Assembly (NCBI GenBank): GCA_003165615.1 | Contig: PLWR01000280.1 | Location: 1-38,608 of the forward strand | Direction: 5' to 3' | DNA length: 38,608 bases | Origin: Acidobacteriota bacterium | Lineage (GTDB): Bacteria > Acidobacteriota > Terriglobia > UBA7540 | Shown here: piece by piece, positions 18,468-26,936 of the stretch | Layout: each line of letters opens with the position of its first letter | How positions within the stretch are numbered: the first letter of the stretch is position 1 | Notes under the pieces: model-generated | Database searches by the model: none | Told to the model about the DNA's origin: nothing | What the model saw: only the letters and a program-made list of their open reading frames with translations | Position numbers and translations under genes: made by a program

Positions 18468-18803
18468 TCAAACTTCTTCCAGCGAGCCGCACTTCTGATA
18501 TCTCCATTTGTCTCGCTGCAGCACCCGCTCCATCAAGCGCCGGTAAATCTGCTTTCCCAGCTTGATCCGCTTTACTTTACTCAGCATTTGCTGGCGGTTT
18601 CCAGTTCCCTGCCCATGCTTTGGCCGGCAAGACCCGCCTGATACTCCCGCGGCAGAAAATGTACAAGGCGGTGGATCCCCGTCAGGATCTCCTCGGGCCA
18701 AGACTCCCCCCGCCAGAAAATCCGCGCACACCAGTTCCAGGCAGCACCCCCGCGAGGGCTTCGTCCCCACCATCCGCGAGGCCACGGAGAGTGCCCTTTC
18801 CAC
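18468..18803 (-). pseudogene. Probable HNH endonuclease remnant
   Basis: The last 38 codons (18584 to 18468) read KLGKQIYRRLMERVLQRDKW followed by RYQKCGSLEEV and a stop. This matches the start of HNH nuclease domains (VLERDxWRCQxCG, normally followed by an HH motif), but with the first Cys replaced by Tyr and the HH half missing. The upstream part of the frame (ALSVASRMVGTKPSRGCCLE) may be from the same or a neighbouring decayed gene. It is not functional. Confidence 0.55.
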
Positions 18804-18847
18804 CGCCGGTAACTGACTCCGGAACAGCTTGAAGTCAACACCATTCG

Positions 18848-21800
18848 TTAGCGCGGCAAACGCGACTCAAACCGGTAACTTCCCGAACCGATTTCGTAAA
18901 CCGCCGCTACCGACTCGGTGCGCAGGTATGTGACGCCGCGTGCCTCGCTTGCCGGCTTTCCGCTTTCTGTGACTGTCGCAGGGCCTTGCGCCGGCACATA
19001 AACCGTCGCAGTGGTATTCGGGGGCACAGTTAAGTTCCAGTTCAAGCGCTCTCCGGTAATTGTCCAATCACTTACGATCTTGCCGGAGGAGGAACTGTAC
19101 GAAGCCTTTACATAGGTCAGATCCCCAACCGGTGTCGGGTGCATGATAATGTGCTCGAAAGCCGGCTGAGTAGGATCGGGGCGTATCCCCGCCAAATTCT
19201 CATAGAACCAAGTGACAAGGTCACCGACCAACATTATGTGATTTCCGGAATTCATGGCGGGATCAGCGGTATTGCCATTCCAGAGTTCCCAAATGGTTGT
19301 AGCTCCGTTGTTAACCATGTAACCCCAACTCGGATAGGTTTGCTGCGCCGCGATTTGGTAAGCGACGGTGGCGTGACCGCCGTCCGAAAGCGTTTGCATC
19401 AGCCACTGGCCGCCAACCAGCCCGGTAGCAATATGGTTTTTGTCCTGATCTTCAATTTTGCGAATCAGAGCATCCATAACGCCCTGCCGGTTTTCCTCGG
19501 GAACCATTCGAAACGCCAGAGGAAGCACGCTGGAAGTGTCCGAACCATTGCTGTACTGGCCGGCCGCGGCGTGGAGATAAGTATTGTTAAACGCGATCCG
19601 GAGCTTTTCGGCAAGCTGCGAGTACTCCGTCGCATCGTCCGGCTTGCCGAGAAGCGTCGCAAAGCGTTCCATCAATCGGAGAAGACGGTAGAAGTAAGCT
19701 GTGCCGATGAGGGTAGCATCCGTTTGGCGGCTGGGATCCCGGGAGAGAATTAGCTCCGCAGACTCCGGCGGAACGCACCAATCGCCATAGGTGTCACGTG
19801 GCATCAGGTCATTACGCAGGTACGTCTCCATGTGCGTAATCCACTTCCGCATGTCCGGGTAGTTCTGCTCGACGACGCGCAAGTCCTGATACTGCTCGTA
19901 AAGGTGGTCGGCGACCATCATGAAGCTCGCAGGCCAAGTAACGTTGTCATTATAGAGTGACCAATACGCCGGGGAAACATCACTGATGCGGCCGTCCGAA
20001 TCCTGAGAGTCACCGATGTCGCGAACCCACTTGGCATAGAAGGCGGCGACATCAAACAGATAAGTTTCGCCCAGGCTTTCCCCCGAGCGGTCGCCGAGCC
20101 AACCCTGGCGTTCGTCGCGTTGCGGACAGTCCGTGGGGATGCTGCGGTAATTATCTTTGGTTCCCCAAAGCACAGCACTATAAATCTGGTTAAGCAAAGG
20201 GCTTGACGTGGCGAATTCCGAAACCCGCTCGAGGTCATCGTGGACCTCCCGTCCTTCCAGAGCAGTGAGCGTGGGCTTCCGTGGAAAGCCCTTAAGCTCC
20301 ACAAAGCGAAAGCCGTGGTAAGTGAAGCGGGGCTCGTAGACTTCGGTCCCATTTCCTTTGAGGATATAGGTGTCCGTCACCTCCGCCGAACGCAGGTTGT
20401 CCATGTAAAGCATGCCGTTGGGCCGCAGCCTTTCGGCATGGCGCAGCGTAACCCTTGTGCCACGCGGCCCCGCAACGGTCAGGCGACACCAGCCCACCAT
20501 GTTCTGGCCCATATCAAAGATATAAACACCTGGCCGCACCTCCTGAACCGCAATCGGTTTGACCGTTTGCGTGACGCGGATGGGCGCAATCGGCTGCGCC
20601 GCGAGGACTCTGGCAGGGGCGTCCACAACGTGCGCTTGCTGCCAGCCCGCATCGGGAAAACCCGGACGGCTCCAGCCCGCCATTTCCTTACGCGCGTCGT
20701 ATATCTCGCCATCGTATTCGTTGTTGGCGCGGATGGGACCGTCCGTAGTCAGCTTCCAGGTTTCGTCGCTGCACACGCGCTCAATTTTTCCATCTGCCAT
20801 CTCTATGTCAAGCTGCAACATCAGCTTTGGATAACCGAACCTCCGCGTGGCGAATGGGATATTGTGGCGCGGTGGAAAGAAGCGGCCGTTGCCCAGCATT
20901 ACACCAAGGGCATTCGAGCCCGGCCGCAGGAGTTTCGTAGCGTCGTAGGTCATGTAGTACACGCGCTTCTCGTATTCGCTCAGGGCGGGAACCAATACGT
21001 CGTGTCCCACTTTTTCCCCGTTCAAGTACGCTTCGAACAACCCCAGGCCGGAGACGTAGAGCGTGGCACGCTTGACTTGTGCCGGGGCCGTAAAATCCTT
21101 GCGTAGCAGGCGCGCCGGGAGCACGGTTCGCCACCCCCAACCCACATCTCCCCACGGCGCCATGCCGTAAGAACCCAAAACCGTGGCTGCTTCCCACCCT
21201 GAGTCATTAAAGCTGTTCCTATTCCAATCGGGCGTCTCGGTCGAGGAAACCAGCCACTGCTGGCCGGTGCTGACCACCACGCGCTCGCCATCGGCCAGAT
21301 TTAACTCCATAGCGCCAATCAGAGCTGGAGAATCATTTCCCGTGCTGGTCAAGATCACGGCCAGCAAGTTAGTGCCCGGGTGCAAAAAACCGGTAATATC
21401 CATCGAGACGGGATCCTTGGCGCCTTCGGATTTTTGCGCCTGGCCACCATTGATGCTAAGCGTCGTAGCGCCGGAACCCACCATGAACAAAAGCGCATTC
21501 GAAACAGGATTGTCCTGCCGAACTTCGAAGGTGCGCCGGAGGTAGATCGTTCCGGGAGCGGAGTTCCCGGCTCCAATCCACTGAGCGCTGGTCAACTCTT
21601 GCGGCTTCCCCTCTCCGTCCTCGAGGCCAATCCATTTCCCTTTCCAATCGCTCGCGGCGAGTAGGCCCATGGACCAGTGAGCAGGCTCGCTCCAGGCCGA
21701 CGGGGTCGCTTCCTGATCCCAAACCCGCACTCTCCACCACACCAGCTCACCCGACGACAAGAGCTTGCCACCATACGGCACCTGGATCGACCTATCAGCG

Positions 21801-22081
21801 TTCACCTTGCCACTGTTCCAAAGGTCGCCTTGATTTCGTATCAAAAGCGCTTCACTGCTTGCCACTAAAACTTGGTAGGCGGACTGACCCAGTGCCCGCG
21901 ATGTGGAATTGATAGCCGCCAGCTTCCAGCTCAACCTGGGAGCTGGCGTGTCGACTCCCATGGGGTCTGTGCGATATTCGCAGCGCAAATCCATCGGGCG
22001 CAAAGTACCTTGCGCCTCAACGGCGAAAATTGCCGGCGCCGGGAACATCAACATGAAAAGTACGATAAAGACTCTACACAC
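18848..22081 (-). CDS. Exported GH78 alpha-L-rhamnosidase
   Basis: The product has 1077 residues and starts at GTG 22081 with AGGAGG 6 nt upstream. Residues 1-20 are a Sec signal peptide (CRVFIVLFMLMFPAPAIFA). In order come an N-terminal Fn3-like domain (DTPAPRLSWKL), a carbohydrate-binding jelly-roll domain at ~165-310, the rhamnosidase N-domain (YVSGLGLFEAYLNGEKVG), a second beta domain (VGWCRLTVAGPRGTRVTLRH), and the (alpha/alpha)6 catalytic domain. DCPQRDERQGWLGD near residue 650 contains the general acid, and GATTIWELWNGNT near 932 the general base, both as in the family. A C-terminal beta domain ends the protein. It removes terminal alpha-L-rhamnose from plant or bacterial glycans by inversion. 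It is intact. A fragment of a close relative lies at 12746-12912. Confidence 0.95.
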   Translation of the reverse strand: MCRVFIVLFMLMFPAPAIFAVEAQGTLRPMDLRCEYRTDPMGVDTPAPRLSWKLAAINSTSRALGQSAYQVLVASSEALLIRNQGDLWNSGKVNADRSIQVPYGGKLLSSGELVWWRVRVWDQEATPSAWSEPAHWSMGLLAASDWKGKWIGLEDGEGKPQELTSAQWIGAGNSAPGTIYLRRTFEVRQDNPVSNALLFMVGSGATTLSINGGQAQKSEGAKDPVSMDITGFLHPGTNLLAVILTSTGNDSPALIGAMELNLADGERVVVSTGQQWLVSSTETPDWNRNSFNDSGWEAATVLGSYGMAPWGDVGWGWRTVLPARLLRKDFTAPAQVKRATLYVSGLGLFEAYLNGEKVGHDVLVPALSEYEKRVYYMTYDATKLLRPGSNALGVMLGNGRFFPPRHNIPFATRRFGYPKLMLQLDIEMADGKIERVCSDETWKLTTDGPIRANNEYDGEIYDARKEMAGWSRPGFPDAGWQQAHVVDAPARVLAAQPIAPIRVTQTVKPIAVQEVRPGVYIFDMGQNMVGWCRLTVAGPRGTRVTLRHAERLRPNGMLYMDNLRSAEVTDTYILKGNGTEVYEPRFTYHGFRFVELKGFPRKPTLTALEGREVHDDLERVSEFATSSPLLNQIYSAVLWGTKDNYRSIPTDCPQRDERQGWLGDRSGESLGETYLFDVAAFYAKWVRDIGDSQDSDGRISDVSPAYWSLYNDNVTWPASFMMVADHLYEQYQDLRVVEQNYPDMRKWITHMETYLRNDLMPRDTYGDWCVPPESAELILSRDPSRQTDATLIGTAYFYRLLRLMERFATLLGKPDDATEYSQLAEKLRIAFNNTYLHAAAGQYSNGSDTSSVLPLAFRMVPEENRQGVMDALIRKIEDQDKNHIATGLVGGQWLMQTLSDGGHATVAYQIAAQQTYPSWGYMVNNGATTIWELWNGNTADPAMNSGNHIMLVGDLVTWFYENLAGIRPDPTQPAFEHIIMHPTPVGDLTYVKASYSSSSGKIVSDWTITGERLNWNLTVPPNTTATVYVPAQGPATVTESGKPASEARGVTYLRTESVAAVYEIGSGSYRFESRLPR

Positions 22082-22368
22082 AGCGATCCTCCTTGCTTAT
22101 GACAATCGCGCTAAAAGGTATCCCGACAGATCCCTTCGGGTTGAAAAATAGTGACCAATCATGCGGTAGCGCCACCCGCCGGTCGGAGTCCCAGAGTAGC
22201 TTCACACCGGCTTGGCGCTGATCACTTCGTCCTGCACACTCCGGACCATATGTCCTGCCTTCCGCACACGTGCAGATCTACGTCACCAGTAGCAGAAGGC
22301 GGATGCGGGGCACACTCGCTGGCGCCATCCTGCATCACGCATGCACTGATCGGCGGCAAATCTCGCGC

Positions 22369-24966
22369 CTATGTCTGCCTAAGTTCGATACGGTCATTGA
22401 CCGATTGCACCGTGATACCCTTCGCCTCTTGATTCTCTCGGCCTGACTGAATCCCAGTTACCACGGCATAGGAGTTTGGAACAAAGAGGGCCGTGAACGG
22501 TTGATGATTCTCAATCCTCGCGTTTTTGATGGTGTGCGTGAGGAAGAACAAGCGACTACAAAAGGGTGCACTAGGGTGAACGATTAGGGTGCCACCGCTC
22601 CAATTGGCAGTTCCATTCAGGATGAGCGGTCCCAATTCGGCCGAGTATCCAACGTCCACAGGATCAACGATGGCGCAAGTCCGGAGCCAGGTCTTGGCCG
22701 CACGGGGCCAAAGATAAAAGGCAATACTTGGGTCCCGCCTCTGCGGATAACTGTGCATGGGCTTTCTTTCCCTCAACCGGTCCGGAATAAAGTCCGGCGT
22801 GAAACATGAATACGCAGTTCCATCAGGCATGAATTTGCAAAAGTTGGCACGAAAACCGTTGTAGGATTGTAAGAGGGGCAAGGCGTCCCCAGTGGCTAAC
22901 GCATAATAGTAGAGGGCCTCCGCGCGCCAGAGCGACCAGGCGTGACCGCCTTCGAGTGCCTTGCCTTCGCCATCATTTTCCCACTGCGTTTCCCAATATC
23001 GATAAGTCGAGTCGAGCATCCGCGCATCAGGCACATCCATTCGCCATGCCTCATGGTATTCGAGCACGCGCCGGGCCATGTCCAGGTAAGCCGGATTTCT
23101 CTCTATGAAGTGGTAGGCGAACAGCAACGACAGAGCTGTGCAGGCAATGGATCCGTCCTCAGTCCATCTCAGATTAGGGGCGCAGCCTTCGGTTGGAAAT
23201 TCGAAGCCGCGGCGAAGCAGATAGTCAGCAATGCGAACACAGGTCTGGCGAATCTTGCCCGCTCTGGGATCGCTCCGCCCCTCCATCTCGACAGTCAACT
23301 CCGCCAGTGATTGAAGTGGCGCGATCACGGTAGTGTAATCGACCGTGTCCAATCCTCCCATGAGACAGTACACACGTCCTCCGGTATCTACATTGTCGAT
23401 AATATGCGCTTCAGCAATGCGCACGGCATGTTCGTAAAATTCGTTGTTCTCGTAGGCGCGCCATGCGAGGAGGTAGGTTCGGATCCACTCGAAAGCATCC
23501 TGCACCCGATCGTTGTTGTGCAGGTGGAAGGGTGAGAAAGTCTTTCCTTCATAGACGTGTGGCTTGGGCAGAGGGACGTTGAGGTAGCCATCTCCGTTGC
23601 GAGGGAAATTCCTTGCGATGTGTGTTTCCTGCAGAGGAGGTGCCGGCAGGCCGGCGAATTTGACTCCTTGCATCCCGATCCGCACCAGCGCATCGTAAAT
23701 GAGTGCGTCGTGTCCCGGATTCGGGCCGACCCATTGACGCGCCAAGCAGTAGGCTTGCGCCCAGTACTGCTCCTCGGCAAAGAGCATCATGGGAACGCTG
23801 GGATCATCGTACTGTCCTGCCACAGGATCCAGCGTCGCAGTTGCCCGCCGCAAGGTTTCTACGGCCGGCATACCGCTGTGGATGACGCAGTCCCCACCTC
23901 GCCCGTTACGGTTCCACGTCCGCAACGTGTAAAGGCCCTCCTCCTCCGCTGTCACCCTCGCCATGAACCTTCCCGGGCCAATCGAAGTCAGCGGCACGGA
24001 AGTGACGGCGAGAGAGGGTGAACGGATTTCTGCGCCGACGGCGGGCCCTTCAATTTGGAAGGAATGCGTGCTCCCAACTTCGCCGCCCAACACCGGCGCA
24101 GTGATAATCGGAATTCCCATCTCGCGGGCGATGAACAAGCGCGCCTCAAGGAGGCTGTTAGGAAACGACACTCGAACTCCAAACCTCACCGGCCCCGGCT
24201 TTGCTTCGGGGTCGATACCTGTATCGAAACGGTGAATCATTTGCAGGCCTTGCACCGCATGGTCAGGCCCATTATTAACAAAGCCCTGCCCGTTGTACCG
24301 CAGCCGCCAGGCCGCAGCAGGCATCAGGGCGGTGATTAACAATCCGGGGGGCACAACCCGGTCCAGATAAACATAACAAAGCGATCGGTCCTCCGCCCGG
24401 TAAGGACACTTAGCCGTGTATTGGTATTCGGGCGGATCAGTCTGGCGCAAGTCCAAGAAGGCTACATCCAGATCCAGCGCCACTTGATTGGCGAAGGCTA
24501 GCTCGCCTTCCAGCCAAAGGTCGAAGTAGGTATCGTGCAGATCGTAGGTGATCGTATGCTTGGTAATCGGGTTTTGACAAATAATCCGATCTTCGGTTGC
24601 TTCAATGATATGCGCATAGAGATGATGCTCCCGGAATTGGACCACGTCACCCTTAGGCCCCTCTGAAAAATTTGAGGGAACCATGTAAACCGATTCCTCA
24701 TCCCGCCGCGTGATGGCAAGGGCCCCAAAGCCTCCTGCCTGTAAAAGATGGATGAGGTTAATACCGGGAGGATCAGTCGGAACGCCCAGGCGTCGCACAA
24801 TTCCCGCCCCGGGATGGACTTCGAGCGCGTAGGCCGCCCGTTTATGGGCCGCCTGGCTTTCCTGAACATCTGACCTTTCAGGCCCTCCAGCATTGCCGAA
24901 CGGGGTCGCCACTCCCAGCGCCGCACCTGTAGCGGCCAGAAACTGCCGTCTATGAATCGTCCTCAT
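22369..24966 (-). CDS. Tat-exported large protein, probable glycosidase of unassigned family
   Basis: The product has 865 residues. ATG 24966 (AGGGG 7 nt upstream) starts MRTIHRRQFLAATGAALG, a twin-arginine signal. Residues ~45-330 are beta-rich with acidic and aromatic residues (HDTYFDLWLEGELAFAN). A small beta domain follows (VGAEIRSPSLAVTSVPLTSI), then residues ~400-760 form a helical array with repeated hairpins (DAFEWIRTYLLAWRAYENNE; LLRRGFEFPTEGCAPNLRW; HAWSLWRAEALYYYALATGD), compatible with an alpha/alpha toroid as in several GH and PL families. No family signature that I know well is present, so the substrate is open. Position next to GH78 on the same strand (287 bp apart) suggests action on a rhamnose-containing glycan. 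It is intact. Confidence 0.7.
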   Translation of the reverse strand: MRTIHRRQFLAATGAALGVATPFGNAGGPERSDVQESQAAHKRAAYALEVHPGAGIVRRLGVPTDPPGINLIHLLQAGGFGALAITRRDEESVYMVPSNFSEGPKGDVVQFREHHLYAHIIEATEDRIICQNPITKHTITYDLHDTYFDLWLEGELAFANQVALDLDVAFLDLRQTDPPEYQYTAKCPYRAEDRSLCYVYLDRVVPPGLLITALMPAAAWRLRYNGQGFVNNGPDHAVQGLQMIHRFDTGIDPEAKPGPVRFGVRVSFPNSLLEARLFIAREMGIPIITAPVLGGEVGSTHSFQIEGPAVGAEIRSPSLAVTSVPLTSIGPGRFMARVTAEEEGLYTLRTWNRNGRGGDCVIHSGMPAVETLRRATATLDPVAGQYDDPSVPMMLFAEEQYWAQAYCLARQWVGPNPGHDALIYDALVRIGMQGVKFAGLPAPPLQETHIARNFPRNGDGYLNVPLPKPHVYEGKTFSPFHLHNNDRVQDAFEWIRTYLLAWRAYENNEFYEHAVRIAEAHIIDNVDTGGRVYCLMGGLDTVDYTTVIAPLQSLAELTVEMEGRSDPRAGKIRQTCVRIADYLLRRGFEFPTEGCAPNLRWTEDGSIACTALSLLFAYHFIERNPAYLDMARRVLEYHEAWRMDVPDARMLDSTYRYWETQWENDGEGKALEGGHAWSLWRAEALYYYALATGDALPLLQSYNGFRANFCKFMPDGTAYSCFTPDFIPDRLRERKPMHSYPQRRDPSIAFYLWPRAAKTWLRTCAIVDPVDVGYSAELGPLILNGTANWSGGTLIVHPSAPFCSRLFFLTHTIKNARIENHQPFTALFVPNSYAVVTGIQSGRENQEAKGITVQSVNDRIELRQT

Positions 24967-25384
24967 CTGAGTCCCCTTCTATTGGACATGGGTCGAAGTG
25001 AGACGCTGGCGCTCGGCTGACCCGGCTGAAAGCTATGATTGCCGTGCTGCATTCCATGAGCGATTCACCGCGAGCTAATCATTTATTGCGAAAACAACTA
25101 AGCTATCGAATGCTTCCTGCGAAGTGCCTTGATCTTCGCCAGCACTCCCGTTAACGGATCCTCAACAACCCGAAAACATTTTGTCATTTTCCGGCCGCCA
25201 ACGCGTATTGAGGGAAACTAATAGGACCACGATTTCTGAAGCCATGTCATCCCGGCGGATCACTCGACCCCGGACGAAGGCCCGGCTGTAACCCCTAAGC
25301 TCGTCAAAGTCCCCTCCGATTCGGACCCTCGAACCGAAAACGAGTCCCAAACGACTGCAACACTCCTTGACCGGAATTAGTTTT
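24967..25384. other. Left flank of IS1595 element
   Basis: From 24967 to about 25160 nothing is recognised beyond a possible leader of the gene at 24966. The part 25162-25376 is the 3' half of an ORF that appears interrupted by the IS (see the pseudogene at 25162-26540). Confidence 0.4.
25377..25384. repeat. Left 8-bp target-site duplication of IS1595 element
   Basis: TTAGTTTT immediately outside the left inverted repeat; the right copy at 26399-26406 is TTAGTTCT (7 of 8). Eight-bp AT-rich duplications are usual for IS1595-family insertions. The single mismatch suggests the insertion is not brand new. Confidence 0.72.
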
Positions 25385-25407
25385 TTGGGGTATGCACTTG
25401 ACTCCCG
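25385..25407. repeat. Left terminal inverted repeat of IS1595 element
   Basis: 23 bp, identical to the reverse complement of 26376-26398. It lies 20 bp past the transposase stop codon. Confidence 0.9.
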
Positions 25408-25427
25408 CCGCCTCTTTAGTTTGTGTC

Positions 25428-26348
25428 TCAAGATTTCCGCGTTCCGCTGGAGATCAATTTGGCCGGGACGGGATCAAGGGTCATAGCCTGTTGGACAAGG
25501 CGATAGAATAATTTACCTCGTGACGCAGAAGTTCGACGGTTGAAACGGAAGGTAAACTCATGGAGATAATAATCCAGATGCGAAGGTCGAACCGCTCCCT
25601 GATGTGTCCCCATCAGCCATCGTTTCAGCAAAGACGCAACTCGGTTCGCCAAAGGCAAGAGATTGTCTCCGAGAGCGGTCTCCTGCCGGATCACTTCGTG
25701 GGAGTATCCGCGAGCCTGCAAGCCGTTGTAGCCGCGCCAACTGTCTGTGCGCACCCTGCTCCCAGGCGCGATCATGCCTTCCACCGCTGCCTCCAGAGTT
25801 CGGCTGGAGGCGTCTGTTATTCGTCGCAAGCGGATTCGACCGATTCTCCTGCCATCCTCCTGCGCTGCCACCAGAACCAGGACCTTCCCTTCCGCTCCCC
25901 GGCCCCGTTTTCCGGGCTGGGGGCCGCCGATAAAGGTCTCATCGACTTCCACGGTTCCCGGCAGGCGATCCCGACCAGGACGTACCATGGCGCGTCGCAA
26001 CTTGTGCAACCAAATCCAAGCCGTGTGGTAACTACCCAATCCCAGCAGACGCTGCAACCCCAAGGCGTTCACCCCTTGCTTTTGATTGGTCACGTACCAC
26101 ATTGCTTGAAACCAAAGCCGCAGGGGCTTCCGTGTATCCTGGAAGAGGGTTCCGGCCGTGAGAGAAGTTTCCAGGTCACACTGCGTACAGCGGAAAAGCC
26201 TGCGCCCCATGGGCCACGCCCGGCTATTCCCGCAACGAGGGCAACGAAACCCTTCCGGCCAGCGAAGTCGCAACAGATACTCCCGGCACCCGTCTTCCGT
26301 GGCGAACCAATCCTGAAACTCCTGCATCGTCCTCGGATACTCCTCCAT
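25428..26348 (-). CDS. IS1595-family (ISXO2-like) transposase
   Basis: The product has 306 residues from ATG 26348; an in-frame TTG at 26375 would add nine residues, but the family normally begins MEEYPRTMQEF as here. A zinc ribbon is formed by Cys36, Cys39, Cys54 and Cys57 (FRCPRCGNS ... FRCTQC). The DDE-type catalytic core follows: Asp136 in GTVEVDETFIGG, Asp202 in VRTDSWRGYNG, and the third metal ligand expected in the ANRVASLLKRWLMG helix. The C-terminus (HLDYYLHEFTFRFNRR) is the typical family end. All parts are present and in frame, so it may be active. It catalyses cut-and-paste transposition of the surrounding element. Confidence 0.95.
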   Translation of the reverse strand: MEEYPRTMQEFQDWFATEDGCREYLLRLRWPEGFRCPRCGNSRAWPMGRRLFRCTQCDLETSLTAGTLFQDTRKPLRLWFQAMWYVTNQKQGVNALGLQRLLGLGSYHTAWIWLHKLRRAMVRPGRDRLPGTVEVDETFIGGPQPGKRGRGAEGKVLVLVAAQEDGRRIGRIRLRRITDASSRTLEAAVEGMIAPGSRVRTDSWRGYNGLQARGYSHEVIRQETALGDNLLPLANRVASLLKRWLMGTHQGAVRPSHLDYYLHEFTFRFNRRTSASRGKLFYRLVQQAMTLDPVPAKLISSGTRKS

Positions 26349-26375
26349 ACCGGCGGACACTACATCCAAGACCAA

Positions 26376-26398
26376 CGGGAGTCAAGTGCATACCCCAA
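26376..26398. repeat. Right terminal inverted repeat of IS1595 element
   Basis: 23 bp, identical to the reverse complement of 25385-25407. It overlaps the region just upstream of the transposase start. Confidence 0.9.
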
Positions 26399-26406
26399 TT
26401 AGTTCT
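26399..26406. repeat. Right 8-bp target-site duplication of IS1595 element
   Basis: TTAGTTCT, one mismatch from the left copy TTAGTTTT at 25377-25384. Confidence 0.72.
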
Positions 26407-26540
26407 TTGGCCTCCCGGCAGTGGCGAGTATTCACCCGTTTGCCTCCAGTCAAGACCTCCGGACAGGGTTTTTCTCCCAGCCGGTCCCAGCGACCGCCAG
26501 CCGCCCTTTTCCGGGTCCTGAAAGCCTGCCGCCTCGGCAT

Positions 26541-26936
26541 CCAAAACCAGCTTTTTCACCTAGCTTATGCACAGTCGAACCCGCCCGAGGGCAGGCGGAT
26601 CTGATTAGACCATTTGGGGACCCCGAAACATGGGTAAAACAGAATTCCCACGAAGCGCGCGACTTCGCGGAAAATCCTTACGGAGGCACCCAAATGGCCA
26701 CACACGGAAATCTGTTTGTCAACTCGATTTGGCCCACTTCGCTGCTTTCATTTGACCCACCCCTGCCTTGACGCTTTCGCTAGATGCGCCACCCGTACCA
26801 GCACCTCCAGTGCTTCCTTCTTTTCCTCTTCACCGATAAGTTCCATCCCCCGCAATGGCAAGGATGGTGAAGCACACTGCCGGATCTGTCAAACTTCTAC
26901 TGCCTCCTCGGCGGAGCTGGAGGATCTCCCCATGGA
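26541..26936. other. Gene-free stretch with mobile-element debris
   Basis: No intact gene lies between the split ORF and the stop of TonB receptor 2. On the - strand, 26845-26765 reads GMELIGEEEKKEALEVL, which resembles the N-terminus of DegT/DnrJ/EryC1-type sugar aminotransferases and breaks off at once. The pair of short repeats at 26727-26760 looks like an IS21-type end. Both calls are tentative. Confidence 0.4.
26727..26760. repeat. Two short direct repeats, possible IS21-family end
   Basis: ATTTGGCCCAC (26727-26737) and ATTTGACCCAC (26750-26760) are direct repeats 23 bp apart differing in one base. IS21-family elements carry such multiple terminal repeats (TGGGTCA/TGGGCCA type). No istA or istB sequence was recognised nearby. 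Confidence 0.4.

Larger units (their letters stand above)
25385..26398 (-). mobile_element. Complete IS1595-family insertion sequence (1014 bp)
   Basis: Perfect 23-bp terminal inverted repeats lie at 25385-25407 and 26376-26398, starting TTGGGGTATGCACTTGACTC. The flanks carry an 8-bp near-identical duplication. The single transposase gene fills the element. It is the only apparently complete mobile element in the window, in contrast to the decayed IS1380, IS1182 and intron pieces. Confidence 0.9.
25162..26540 (-). pseudogene. Small ORF apparently split by the IS1595 insertion
   Basis: Removing the IS and one copy of the 8-bp target duplication joins 26540-26399 to 25376-25162 in one uninterrupted frame of 118 codons plus stop (ATG at 26540). 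The joined product is basic and Arg-rich at its N-terminus (MPRRQAFRTRKRAAGGRWDR), with LIPVKECCSRLGLVFGSRVR across and after the junction and AFVRGRVIRRDDMASEIVVL near the end. I recognise no family, and no clear ribosome-binding site precedes the ATG. The frame could also arise by chance, so its reality is uncertain. At present the insertion would truncate it. Confidence 0.38.

Noticed and set aside
25560..26402. 280-codon ORF on the + strand
   Set aside because: Antisense to the intact IS1595 transposase.
25387..26404. Target duplication AATTAGTT flanking the IS with the repeats starting at GGGG
   Set aside because: That reading leaves four unexplained T residues on the left; taking the repeats two bases further out gives 23-bp perfect ends and an adjacent 8-bp duplication.
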